DNA of 9,806 nt, taken from positions 1 to 9,806 of the forward strand of contig CAZETJ010000018.1 of NCBI GenBank assembly GCA_964514575.1, read 5' to 3'. Positions 1 through 5,827 of the stretch are shown in pieces. Origin of the DNA: CAZETJ01 sp964514575. Lineage in GTDB: Bacteria > Patescibacteriota > Saccharimonadia > Saccharimonadales > UBA10212. The notes below the pieces were generated by a model that was given only the letters and a program-made list of their open reading frames with translations, was not told the DNA's origin and made no database searches. The translations under genes were made by a program, and so were the position numbers. The first letter of the stretch is position 1, and each line of letters starts with the position of its first letter.

Positions 1-929
1 GCTGGTTTATGCCCCCCACCACCGAGTCGGGCAGCAATTTCTGACACGTCCTTGGTCCCAGACACGGCCCTGAAAGAAACAGAGTAAGTGTTATCATTGT
101 GCGCCTCCACATCCCTCTGGACGATGAAGCCCCACGATCGGCCCTTGACCTCTCTTAAAAAGTTGCTTCTAAAGGCGTCGGTTCCCTGGACCATCGCTTC
201 ATGATTATCGGGGTGCGCGGACTTATCTGAGATATAGGTATATATATGGTCAGACTCGAAGGTAGTGTTTGCGATTAACTCGCCCAATATCTTGAGCCCG
301 CCTTCGCTTATTAGGCTAAGGTGGTTGGCGACTGACTCAATGTTAGCTCCGTCTGCGATGAGTTTCGATACAACCTCGAACGTCCGCTGAAAATTCATAT
401 TGCGGTGCACGAAACCGCCCGTGTCGGTATATATGCCGGTAAGGGCAGTTTCGGCGTAGCCCTCGGGCTTTTTGTAGCCTAGCTTATCAATAAAAATGTC
501 ATAAATATCGAGCGCCACGGCTGGGCTTTTGTTATTGATGTAAACATCTGGATCTGGGAATTCCAGGCCCTCATGGTGGTCGATGACAATAATTTTGGGC
601 TTCTTAGTCTCAAGATACTTTTGCGCCGACTCAGGGGCCCGCGTTAGACGATAAAGAGCGTTTGCATCCAGAATGACGAACAGGTCTGGTGCGGCTTTCT
701 CTAACGCCGTGTCTAACGGCTGAAATTTAATCGATTCGTAATTTTGCAGGAAGTCTAGTCCGTAGGGCCGTTCTTCCAATGTAACTTCAATCAGTTTGTC
801 CGGGTAATTTTCTCTTAAGAGCTGATAAAGGAGCAGGCTGGAACTTACCGCATCACCGTCAGGGCCGATATGCGAAGTTATCAGAATCCGCTCGGATTGC
901 TCTATAAGTTTTTTTAAATCGTTGATCAT
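1..929 (-). CDS. DHH/DHHA1 family phosphoesterase (NrnA-like), 3' end cut by window edge
   Basis: My own translation from the ATG at 929-927 stays open to the window edge (309 codons). It shows the full DHH set: motif I HIGPDGDAVSS (H20, D24, D26), motif II ILDAN (D88), motif III VIDHH (D117-H119) and motif IV TGIYTDTGGF (D169). The C-terminal DHHA1 domain ends with DVSEIAARLGGGGHK at the edge, so only some 10-20 residues should be missing. Family members bind two Mn2+ in the cytoplasm and hydrolyse short oligoribonucleotides (nanoRNA), pAp or linear and cyclic dinucleotides. Which of these applies cannot be told from sequence. It lacks the extra domains of RecJ and of GdpP (PAS/GGDEF), so an NrnA-type stand-alone enzyme fits best. 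There is no Shine-Dalgarno in front of the ATG; instead the four-armed inverted-repeat element at 935-1066 ends 5 bases upstream, so the leader may matter for expression. Confidence 0.9.
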   Translation of the reverse strand, partial: MINDLKKLIEQSERILITSHIGPDGDAVSSSLLLYQLLRENYPDKLIEVTLEERPYGLDFLQNYESIKFQPLDTALEKAAPDLFVILDANALYRLTRAPESAQKYLETKKPKIIVIDHHEGLEFPDPDVYINNKSPAVALDIYDIFIDKLGYKKPEGYAETALTGIYTDTGGFVHRNMNFQRTFEVVSKLIADGANIESVANHLSLISEGGLKILGELIANTTFESDHIYTYISDKSAHPDNHEAMVQGTDAFRSNFLREVKGRSWGFIVQRDVEAHNDNTYSVSFRAVSGTKDVSEIAARLGGGGHKP

Positions 930-934
930 AGGAG

Positions 935-1066
935 TTCTAAGGAGGGATTCTGATTTCGCCGCTAAACTAAAGCTAAGTTTAGCAAGGCGACCCGCTTTTG
1001 TCACAGCCCCAAAAGCGGGCTCTGGGCGGGGTATGCTCCCAGCATACCCGTTCGAATCCCCTAGAA
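935..1066 (-). other. 132-base four-armed inverted-repeat element (structured leader RNA, small RNA or palindromic DNA element)
   Basis: Closing stem: 935-939 plus 944-950 pair with 1054-1060 plus 1062-1066 (GGGATTC against GAATCCC, TTCTA against TAGAA). Three hairpins lie inside: 957-960/961-968 with 976-983/986-989 (12 bp, two-base bulge, 7-base loop); 991-1000 with 1010-1019 (10 bp, 9-base loop); 1029-1037 with 1041-1049 (9 bp, loop of three). All three are perfectly paired. Read as minus-strand RNA, the outermost stem becomes a 7-bp helix with one G-U wobble (1066-1060 with 941-935); on the plus strand the same position is an A-C mismatch. That mildly favours minus-strand RNA, hence a leader of the DHH gene or a small RNA upstream of it. 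It matches no riboswitch, tmRNA, SRP RNA or tRNA that I can recognise, although its right end (1050-1060) resembles a tRNA T-loop. Confidence 0.6.
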
Positions 1067-1075
1067 TAATGAATT

Positions 1076-1100
1076 CAAAAAGCCCACCTGTCGGTGAGCT
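1076..1100 (-). terminator. Rho-independent terminator after tRNA-Tyr
   Basis: Stem 1093-1100 with 1081-1088, tetraloop 1089-1092, followed on the minus strand by TTTTTGAATT. One position is U-G in minus-strand RNA but a C-A mismatch in plus-strand RNA, so the structure is oriented to stop transcription coming from tRNA-Tyr, 11 bases upstream. It also separates the tRNA unit from the DHH gene and its structured leader. Confidence 0.7.
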
Positions 1101-1111
1101 TCTAGAATCCA

Positions 1112-1197
1112 TGGTGCTGGGGGAGGGATTCGAACCCCCGAAGGCGTATGCCAACAGATTTACAGTCTGCCGTGTTTGACCGCTTCACTACCCCAGC
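1112..1197 (-). tRNA. tRNA-Tyr (anticodon GTA)
   Basis: 86 bases including an encoded CCA. Acceptor stem GCTGGGG pairs with CCCCAGC, discriminator A, T-arm with GGTTCGAATCC, and anticodon loop CTGTAAA giving GTA. The long variable arm (about 14 bases) is the class II form expected for bacterial tRNA-Tyr. It lies downstream of tRNA-Thr on the same strand and is followed by its own terminator, so the two tRNAs are probably one transcription unit. Confidence 0.96.
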
Positions 1198-1201
1198 GTA
1201 A

Positions 1202-1242
1202 CCCCGCAAAATAAATTTGCGGGGGACCCTCAAAAAGAGGGT
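1202..1242 (-). other. Two adjacent hairpins in the tRNA-Thr/tRNA-Tyr spacer
   Basis: Hairpin A: CCCCGCAAA at 1202-1210 with TTTGCGGGG at 1216-1224, 5-base loop, ending 4 bases before the mature 5' end of tRNA-Tyr. Hairpin B: ACCCTC at 1226-1231 with GAGGGT at 1237-1242, loop of five A on the plus strand. Neither has a T run after it on either strand, so they look less like terminators than like spacer structures that insulate the tRNA fold or guide 5' processing. The rest of the spacer, 1243-1305, shows nothing I can name. Confidence 0.5.
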
Positions 1243-1305
1243 TGTAACACTCCCCTCGCTCATCCACACTTTTTCAAACACTCTCGCAAGGGTAAGGTGT
1301 TCGAA

Positions 1306-1382
1306 TGGAGCCGACGAGCGGAGTCGAACCGCTGACCCGCTGTTTACAAAACAGCCGCTCTGACCAACTGAGCTACGTCGGC
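1306..1382 (-). tRNA. tRNA-Thr (anticodon TGT)
   Basis: 77 bases including encoded CCA. Acceptor GCCGACG pairs with CGTCGGC, discriminator T, D-arm with AGCTCAGTTGGTCAGAGC, anticodon stem GCTGT/ACAGC with loop TTTGTAA giving TGT, and T-arm GCGGTTCGACTCCGC. All helices are intact. It reads Thr ACN codons, mainly ACA. Confidence 0.96.
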
Positions 1383-1387
1383 TCGTC

Positions 1388-1451
1388 GGAACGTACGCTT
1401 CTACATTTCGCTTTAGCGCAAAGTCTAAAGCTCAATCTTAAGCTACGTTCC
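1388..1451. repeat. Nested inverted repeat upstream of tRNA-Thr
   Basis: GGAACGTA at 1388-1395 is the exact reverse complement of TACGTTCC at 1444-1451. Inside, GCTTTAG at 1410-1416 pairs with CTAAAGC at 1425-1431. Together they form a two-level stem-loop six bases upstream of the mature tRNA-Thr 5' end. It could be a 5' leader structure of the tRNA precursor. I see no convincing promoter for the tRNAs in this stretch. Confidence 0.45.
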
Positions 1452-1457
1452 TCCTCC

Positions 1458-1491
1458 AAATTTTACGAGCAAAGTTTTGCTCGTAAAATTT
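1458..1491 (-). terminator. Strong, potentially bidirectional terminator hairpin
   Basis: A 16-bp perfect stem, 1458-1473 with 1476-1491, with a two-base centre. The inner part is GAGCAAA/TTTGCTC and the outer part AAATTTTAC/GTAAAATTT, so each strand ends the GC-containing helix with a TAAAATTT tract. It lies 67 bases beyond the stop codon of the TPR gene and upstream of tRNA-Thr, as expected for the end of the leftward protein-gene transcript. A two-base loop is sterically too tight, so the top pairs would open. Confidence 0.7.
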
Positions 1492-1495
1492 AACA

Positions 1496-1516
1496 GCTGC
1501 AAAAGCTCCTTGCAGC
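1496..1516 (-). terminator. Weaker terminator-like hairpin after the TPR gene
   Basis: GCTGCAA at 1496-1502 pairs with TTGCAGC at 1510-1516 around a 7-base loop. On the minus strand it is followed by TGTTAAATTTT, a loose T-rich tail that runs into the stronger hairpin at 1458-1491. The two may act as a tandem stop. Bases 1517-1558, between here and the TPR stop codon, hold nothing recognisable. Confidence 0.4.
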
Positions 1517-1558
1517 CGGTGTAATTTTAACAAAACAGGGGTGCTTTAGCAATTTGAG

Positions 1559-2212
1559 TTATATGACAACGCGGCGGGGGCGTAGCAGCCGGCGGGTTTT
1601 GGCGGCCGGCAAAGCGACCTTGGCCATCTTTTTCTGAGCCTCTTTGAGCTCTTCTGTCAAACCCTGAGCCTCGTAGGCTTTGATTAACAGATTATAGGTC
1701 TCTCTGTTGGGCTCTAACTCGGCAGCTTTTTCTAGCTCCTGGGTCATCAGGCGGTCATTACCGAGCTTTTCTTGGACTTTGGCGTAGGCAATGTGCCGGG
1801 CAGCCAGTTCGTCTTCTAGCTTAATAGCTTGCTCAAAAGCCGTGGCGGCCTTTTGGTAGTTCTCCGTCTCGTAATAAATTAGCCCGAGGTTATGCAGGCT
1901 GGAAGCGCTAGGCTCAATCGAGCTAGCGATCTCGAAACAGTCGATAGCATCTTTATATTCACGTTGCTTGGCATAAAGAATGCCCAGGCGGTTATAAGCG
2001 GCCGCGTTCTTCTCATCTATCTTCAGAATCGTCAAAAGCGCCTTCTCGGCCCTTAGCAGGCGGTTTTCGCGCATGCCGTGGTGGGCGATCTCCCACAATT
2101 GAGTCAATCGGTTGCCGATCCGGCGCGGGATAACTATCATTTCCTGCTCGCCGATCTGAGCGTGCCTATAAACCATTAGCCCAAAGGCTACCAGTAGAAT
2201 TAAGGCGTACAT
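1559..2212 (-). CDS. Membrane-anchored tetratricopeptide-repeat protein
   Basis: 217 residues. Residues 1-16 are a hydrophobic segment (YALILLVAFGLMV) followed by YRH, typical of an N-terminal signal anchor. From about residue 38 onward come roughly four or five TPR units: near 38-69 (degenerate), 70-103 (YNRLGILYAKQREYKDAIDC), 104-136 (LHNLGLIYYETENYQKAATA), 138-169 and 171-200. The tail (200-217) is basic (KTRRLLRPRR). If the anchor inserts in the usual Nin-Cout way, the repeats would face outward; the orientation is not certain. TPRs mediate protein-protein contacts, and no enzymatic domain is visible, so the partner is unknown. The ATG at 2212 is the first possible start because an in-frame TAG precedes it directly. 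It follows holB by 23 bases but has its own promoter-like TGTTATAAT, and is followed by terminator hairpins. Confidence 0.8.
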   Translation of the reverse strand: MYALILLVAFGLMVYRHAQIGEQEMIVIPRRIGNRLTQLWEIAHHGMRENRLLRAEKALLTILKIDEKNAAAYNRLGILYAKQREYKDAIDCFEIASSIEPSASSLHNLGLIYYETENYQKAATAFEQAIKLEDELAARHIAYAKVQEKLGNDRLMTQELEKAAELEPNRETYNLLIKAYEAQGLTEELKEAQKKMAKVALPAAKTRRLLRPRRVVI

Positions 2213-2222
2213 CTAGCCTTAC

Positions 2223-2231
2223 ATTATAACA
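2223..2231 (-). promoter_or_regulatory. Extended -10 promoter for the TPR gene
   Basis: The minus strand reads TGTTATAAT, a perfect -10 hexamer with the TG extension, in the 23-base gap between holB and the TPR gene. No good -35 is present at 16-18 bases, as is common for extended -10 promoters. The hexamer ends 10 bases before the ATG, so transcription would start about 3-4 bases upstream of the start codon: a nearly leaderless mRNA. Confidence 0.6.
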
Positions 2232-2235
2232 GATG

Positions 2236-3108
2236 CTACAGAGACAGCTGTGTGGCCAGCCGCAGCGCTGCTAGCTTCGGTGAGACGTTAGCCTGGAGGT
2301 CTTCTCGAACCTCGGCTATTAGCTGGCTGGCTTTTAGCGATCTCTTAGCCAAAGACTGGTTGCCCTTATTAACCGATGCTCGGTTGAGCGCTCGGGTAAC
2401 TCTGCCAAGCGCGTCCAAAAAGCCATCCAGGGCTGGTTTGTCGGAGGTCAGTTGATTTAGCTCCAGCAGCCGCTCGTAGCGACTTTTACCTAAAAACTCC
2501 TTGGCTCGGCTGACAGTGGCCTTCAGTTCGTGTTCCTCGTCATCGGACAGTAGAGACGCCAGCAGTGCTGGCGCGCCCTGGCTAAGCACCCAGGCTGGCT
2601 CCAAACCATCTTTGTCGGCAAAGTAGTTCTTGGCCGTTTTGAGACTGACCGGTCGTACGCTAATCGCCGGAGCCCGCGAAACAACCGTTGGCAGCAAGCG
2701 TATATCCGATATCGTGGTTAATATAAATACGGTGTTCTGCGGCGGTTCCTCGAGCGATTTTAGGAAGGCGTTTTGGGCTTCCTGGTTCATGTAGTGAGCG
2801 TTCTCTAATAGAACCACCCGGCGTATATCATTTTTGCCAGGTACTTTCAGGCTCAACTGCTTTTTCAGAGAGCGGACAGCGTCTATTGGAATGTCCTGCT
2901 TGCCTTCGACGCGCTGGATCCAGACAAACGACGCCGAACCGTCGAGTTTATCTACTGGTAGCTTCAGAAGCTCAGCCGCTAGCTGGCGCCCTAACGTGGC
3001 CTTACCGCTGCCACTTGGTCCGATCAGTAGCAGAGCGTGCGATGGCTTAGCTGCAAAGGCCTTTAATTGAGTCTGAGTGCTGGGGTGGATTAAAAGGTCA
3101 TTAAACAT
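2236..3108 (-). CDS. holB: DNA polymerase III delta-prime-like clamp-loader subunit
   Basis: 290 residues with an AAA+ clamp-loader fold. It has the early HALLLIGPSGSGKATLGRQLA segment (Walker A, residues 30-37), ENAHYMNQEAQNAFLKSLEEPP in place of a Walker B DEAx box, and TTISDIRLLPTVVSRAPAI (sensor 1 and the position of the SRC arginine-finger motif). In the family, delta prime is the structural stator of the loader that places the beta sliding clamp on DNA. The missing Walker B acid fits delta prime rather than the ATPase subunit DnaX. There are no cysteines, so the four-Cys zinc module of delta prime/DnaX is absent. The start is fixed by a TAAGGA about 9 bases upstream, inside rluD, which it overlaps by 8 bases (ATGTTTAA), suggesting translational coupling. 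A different AAA+ loader paralogue remains possible but less likely. Confidence 0.82.
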   Translation of the reverse strand: MFNDLLIHPSTQTQLKAFAAKPSHALLLIGPSGSGKATLGRQLAAELLKLPVDKLDGSASFVWIQRVEGKQDIPIDAVRSLKKQLSLKVPGKNDIRRVVLLENAHYMNQEAQNAFLKSLEEPPQNTVFILTTISDIRLLPTVVSRAPAISVRPVSLKTAKNYFADKDGLEPAWVLSQGAPALLASLLSDDEEHELKATVSRAKEFLGKSRYERLLELNQLTSDKPALDGFLDALGRVTRALNRASVNKGNQSLAKRSLKASQLIAEVREDLQANVSPKLAALRLATQLSL

Positions 3109-3973
3109 CGGCTAATTTCCTTATGCGCGCTGGTATCGGGCTTACGAAAACCCGGCGTTCACCGCCTGGCAGTGTCAACTCCAAGCTCTTAGCGTGCAGC
3201 ATCATCTCATCTCCGCCCTTTCCGTAAACGCCGTCGCCGACAATCGGATGGCCTATATATTTAAGATGGACTCGCAGCTGGTGCGTCCGGCCGGTTTTTG
3301 GAGTTAGTTCCAGTAGCGAATAGCGATTATTGCCTTTAGTAAAGATTTTGAGAACTTTATAAGTCGTTTCGGCTGATTTGCCCAAGCGGGCAGCTATAAA
3401 TGTCTGCGGTTTAGCCGGGTTGCGCAGAATCGGCACTTTGATAATGGCTTCTTCGGGCTCCGGTACGCCCTCGACTATAGCCAGGTACTTTTTCTTAGTG
3501 TTGCGCTTAGAAAATTGTTTCTGGAGGAACGACAGCGTCGCTCGGTTTTTGGCGGCTATAATTACGCCGCTCGTGCCGCGGTCTAGCCTGTGGACTATAC
3601 CGGCCCGGTTGCCAGTCAGCTTGGGGTTCAGCTTAGGTTTGATAAAACTAGCGACACTAGATTCTAAATTAAGAGCGCCCTTAGAATGCGTCAAGATGCC
3701 GGCTGGCTTGTCAATCACGATCACATTGCTGTCTTCGTAGATAATTGGCAATTTTACCTCTGGCGGCTGCTTTTTAAACAGCGTCTCGTCGACCATGACC
3801 ACGTCGCCTTTTTTGACTTTTTGAGAAGGCTTGATGGGTTGGTCGTTGAGGCTAATTTGTTGATTATCAAACAGAGCTTCCAGCGACGAGCGGCTAAAGG
3901 CTGGATAATGGCCGGCCACGAAAACGTCTGCCCTTTTGCCTACGGCACTTTTCCCAGCTTTGAACTTTCGCAT
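3101..3973 (-). CDS. rluD: RluA/RluD-family 23S rRNA pseudouridine synthase
   Basis: 290 residues, close to the usual length of the family. Residues about 12-60 form an S4-like RNA-binding domain (SRSSLEALFDNQQISLNDQ). The catalytic domain carries IIYEDSNVIVIDKPAGILTH (78-96), the signature HRLDRGTSG with catalytic Asp131, then KKYLAIVEG, and GRTHQLRVHLKYIGHPIVGD (228-247). It isomerises uridine to pseudouridine in large-subunit rRNA. RluD itself targets helix 69, but the exact site cannot be read from sequence, so the symbol marks the family. It follows trpS after 3 bases and overlaps holB. No clear Shine-Dalgarno is present, so it may be translated by coupling to trpS. Confidence 0.9.
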   Translation of the reverse strand: MRKFKAGKSAVGKRADVFVAGHYPAFSRSSLEALFDNQQISLNDQPIKPSQKVKKGDVVMVDETLFKKQPPEVKLPIIYEDSNVIVIDKPAGILTHSKGALNLESSVASFIKPKLNPKLTGNRAGIVHRLDRGTSGVIIAAKNRATLSFLQKQFSKRNTKKKYLAIVEGVPEPEEAIIKVPILRNPAKPQTFIAARLGKSAETTYKVLKIFTKGNNRYSLLELTPKTGRTHQLRVHLKYIGHPIVGDGVYGKGGDEMMLHAKSLELTLPGGERRVFVSPIPARIRKLADV

Positions 3974-3976
3974 ATC

Positions 3977-4996
3977 TTAAGCGGGTCGCAAGCCTACGGC
4001 TTTTTGAACTTTCAAAAGAGTAACTTCGGCGGTCTTGCTAACCACGGCTTCGTCAGCCTCAAGCTTGGCGATAACCGCGGATTCGTCGACTTCAGCCAGG
4101 CGATTTTGGAAATCCGCTAAGAAGCCTTTAACGGCGTCAGCTACGGTTTCTTTAAATTGTTTGTAGTCCATTTGGCTGACATCGGCATGGTCTGGTTTCA
4201 ACAAATCTAGTATTTGCAACAAATTCGCAACTCCGGGACGGTTTTGCATGTCTGGCTGGCCTACCGCTGTCTCGCTATCGGTTGTAGCGCTGGCGATCTT
4301 CTTAGCGGCTTCGTCCGGATTGTCGCCCAAAAAGATAATACCTCGTCCCGACTCGTCACTCTTGCTCATTTTCTTGGTCGGGTCAATTAGGTCGCGAATT
4401 CGCAGTCCTTGATCCTTACCGAAGAACTCGTGCTGTTTAACCACGGCTTCAGGTACCACGAATAGTTCGCCGAACTGCTTATTTAAGCGCTCGGCAATAT
4501 CGCGGGTAAACTCCAGATGTTGCGTCTGATCGTCCCCCACAGGTACATATTTAGCGCCGTACAGTAAAATATCGGCGGCCATTAGTACTGGGTAGTTAAA
4601 AACGCCTAGGCTGACACGATCGGCTCCTTGCTTAGCGGAGCGATCTTTAAACTGTGTCATGCGGCTCATCTCGCCAAATCCGGTAAAGCAATCTAATATC
4701 CAAGTCAGCTCTGAGTGAGCCGGGATGTAGCTTTGGCGGTAGATGTGAATATCGGGGTTGTCTAGCGGCAAACCGGCCGCAGCAAACAACTTAACGTTAT
4801 GAATCGTCTGTGCTTGCAGCTTGCTGTGGTCAATAGGAGTCGTAAAGCTGTGCAAATCGGGTACGAACAGATTGATCTGGTACTGCTCGGCATGAGTCCT
4901 GGTCATATCAACCATAGGCAGCAGAGCCCCAAAATAGTTGCCAATATGTAAATCGTTATTGGCCCTAATACCGGTCAATATTACTTCTTTGCTCAT
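3977..4996 (-). CDS. trpS: Tryptophanyl-tRNA synthetase
   Basis: 339 residues, the normal length of bacterial TrpRS. Class I signatures are both present: HIGN at 17-20 (HIGH motif) and KMSKS at 209-213. Family hallmarks include ADILLYGAKYVPVGDDQTQH (141-160) and the RVSLGVFNYPVLMAADI region. It charges tRNA-Trp with tryptophan in an ATP-dependent two-step reaction. The usual proline-threonine-glycine ahead of HIGH is replaced by ANN (GIRANNDLHIGNY). The ATG at 4996 lies only 7 bases beyond a TATAAT with no Shine-Dalgarno, so the mRNA is probably leaderless. It heads a trpS-rluD-holB unit and is divergent from the JAMM-like gene. Confidence 0.97.
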   Translation of the reverse strand: MSKEVILTGIRANNDLHIGNYFGALLPMVDMTRTHAEQYQINLFVPDLHSFTTPIDHSKLQAQTIHNVKLFAAAGLPLDNPDIHIYRQSYIPAHSELTWILDCFTGFGEMSRMTQFKDRSAKQGADRVSLGVFNYPVLMAADILLYGAKYVPVGDDQTQHLEFTRDIAERLNKQFGELFVVPEAVVKQHEFFGKDQGLRIRDLIDPTKKMSKSDESGRGIIFLGDNPDEAAKKIASATTDSETAVGQPDMQNRPGVANLLQILDLLKPDHADVSQMDYKQFKETVADAVKGFLADFQNRLAEVDESAVIAKLEADEAVVSKTAEVTLLKVQKAVGLRPA

Positions 4997-5003
4997 CGTT
5001 CGT

Positions 5004-5009
5004 ATTATA
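5004..5009 (-). promoter_or_regulatory. -10 element of the trpS promoter
   Basis: The minus strand reads TATAAT, 7 bases from the trpS ATG. Normal -10 to start spacing would put the first transcribed base at or within a base or two of the A of the ATG. No good -35 lies 16-18 bases upstream. It is back to back with the rightward promoter of the JAMM-like gene; the two -10 boxes are 53 bases apart, so they could interfere or share a regulator. Confidence 0.6.
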
Positions 5010-5040
5010 GCCCATATCCTTTGCTTGCGGCTAAGCTAAC

Positions 5041-5068
5041 TTGAAGATTGACAATATTATGATATAAT
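5041..5068 (+). promoter_or_regulatory. Promoter of the JAMM-like gene
   Basis: Perfect extended -10 TGATATAAT at 5060-5068 with a moderate -35 TTGAAG at 5041-5046, 16-base spacing. A consensus TTGACA at 5048-5053 is only 9 bases away and cannot serve this -10 in the normal way. The ATG starts 9 bases beyond the -10, predicting a 5' leader of about 2-3 bases. The AGGA touching the ATG is then too close, and probably too near the RNA end, to act as a Shine-Dalgarno. Confidence 0.7.
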
Positions 5069-5077
5069 CGAGCAGGA

Positions 5078-5827
5078 ATGTCCAATCTAGAGAAGATCAT
5101 CCGAGAACACAAGGTTAAAGAAGCTATCGCTAGCGTAGCTCGATTTACAGTGGCACAAGAAAAAGAGGCTGGTTTTGCCGTTTATGATAAGGCTGGAGTA
5201 CCTGAGTTGTCACGAGTCGTAAGAGGGGCATATGACATAGTCGATAAGAGGAAAGCTTACCTCTTGCCCGATCCCGAAGACACTGCCACTAGCTACGGAG
5301 AGTGGGGACACGCCTATATCCAAGTAAACTTAGAGCAGTTGACTCGACAAGCCGCAGAAGAAACAGAGGAGGTCCCTGTCGAAGGCGAGGGGGTTTACGG
5401 GCTAGCAAGCGCGGAAGCCGAGGGATTCAATGCTATGCGTGACTGGGGACGCCCCCGAAGAGATATAGATCTTACTATTCACAGTCACCCTGTTTTCGTA
5501 AAGCATGGTGGCGTCCCTGAAGAGGCTCTGCGTCCGTCTATCGCCGACCTTGAAACTGCGGACGAACTAGCAAATTATAATCCTGGAGTAGTCGAAGGGA
5601 TTTTGGTGGCCGAGGCTCATCTAGCGGTTGCTAGCGTTCTTTTTTATCGTCGTAAGCCGAACTCCAGGCCTTTTTATGCTAGCCTCGATCACGAAGCCTC
5701 TGCCCGTCGTATGCGCGAACTGATGGCGGCTAACGGTTATTCCAATGCTATAGTCCAGTTTCAGTACAATAAAAAATATTGGATGCCCGGCACCGCTGTT
5801 ATCATCCGTAAATTTCTTTGTGACTAG
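5078..5827 (+). CDS. Putative JAMM/MPN-type metallopeptidase-like protein, family not recognised
   Basis: 249 residues, soluble, no signal peptide or membrane segment. Seen: IHSHP at 134-138 (H135, H137), followed by RPSIADLETADE with S154 and D157, then a hydrophobic strand pair GILVAEAHLAVASVLFYRR (174-192). An upstream KEAGFAVYDKAG places E30 where JAMM enzymes keep their catalytic glutamate (E-x-G-hydrophobic). This matches the JAMM pattern E...HxHP...SxxD that binds Zn2+ and cleaves isopeptide or peptide bonds. The stretch between HP and PS is, however, about twice the usual length (VFVKHGGVPEEALR), so activity is uncertain. The middle (90-120) is acidic and probably a loop. The substrate is unknown; no ubiquitin-like or partner gene is nearby. 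It is the only plus-strand gene, with its own promoter, and shares its stop bases with rpsI. Confidence 0.72.
   Translation: MSNLEKIIREHKVKEAIASVARFTVAQEKEAGFAVYDKAGVPELSRVVRGAYDIVDKRKAYLLPDPEDTATSYGEWGHAYIQVNLEQLTRQAAEETEEVPVEGEGVYGLASAEAEGFNAMRDWGRPRRDIDLTIHSHPVFVKHGGVPEEALRPSIADLETADELANYNPGVVEGILVAEAHLAVASVLFYRRKPNSRPFYASLDHEASARRMRELMAANGYSNAIVQFQYNKKYWMPGTAVIIRKFLCD

Noticed and set aside
935..1066. tmRNA or tRNA gene, suggested by ATTCTGATTTCGCC (947-960) and GTTCGAATCCCC (1050-1061)
   Set aside because: The T-stem does not pair (ACCCG against CCCCT), there is no CCA end, no tag reading frame and no anticodon arm; the similarity to a tmRNA 5' end is short and the pairing supports a different fold.
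922..1179. Plus-strand open frame of 85 codons
   Set aside because: It runs through the inverted repeats and the antisense of tRNA-Tyr, has no promoter-linked start and its composition follows those RNAs.
1112..1382. tRNA genes as integration sites of a mobile element
   Set aside because: Both tRNAs are intact, with no repeated 3' end of useful length, integrase or cargo genes in the window; the 10-base match near 941 is too short.
1305..1493. Plus-strand open frame of 62 codons
   Set aside because: It is the antisense of tRNA-Thr and runs on into the terminator hairpin; no ribosome-binding site.
1514..1550. Possible tRNA promoter on the minus strand (TTGCTA, 17 bases, TAAAAT)
   Set aside because: It sits upstream of two terminator-like hairpins and more than 130 bases from tRNA-Thr, so it is unlikely to drive the tRNAs.
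3686..4120. Plus-strand open frame of 144 codons opposite rluD/trpS
   Set aside because: It lies entirely against two well-recognised genes and has no motif of its own.
5048..5060. TTGACA (5048-5053) as the -35 of the JAMM-like gene
   Set aside because: Only 9 bases separate it from TATAAT; TTGAAG at 5041-5046 with 16-base spacing plus the TG extension explains the promoter better.
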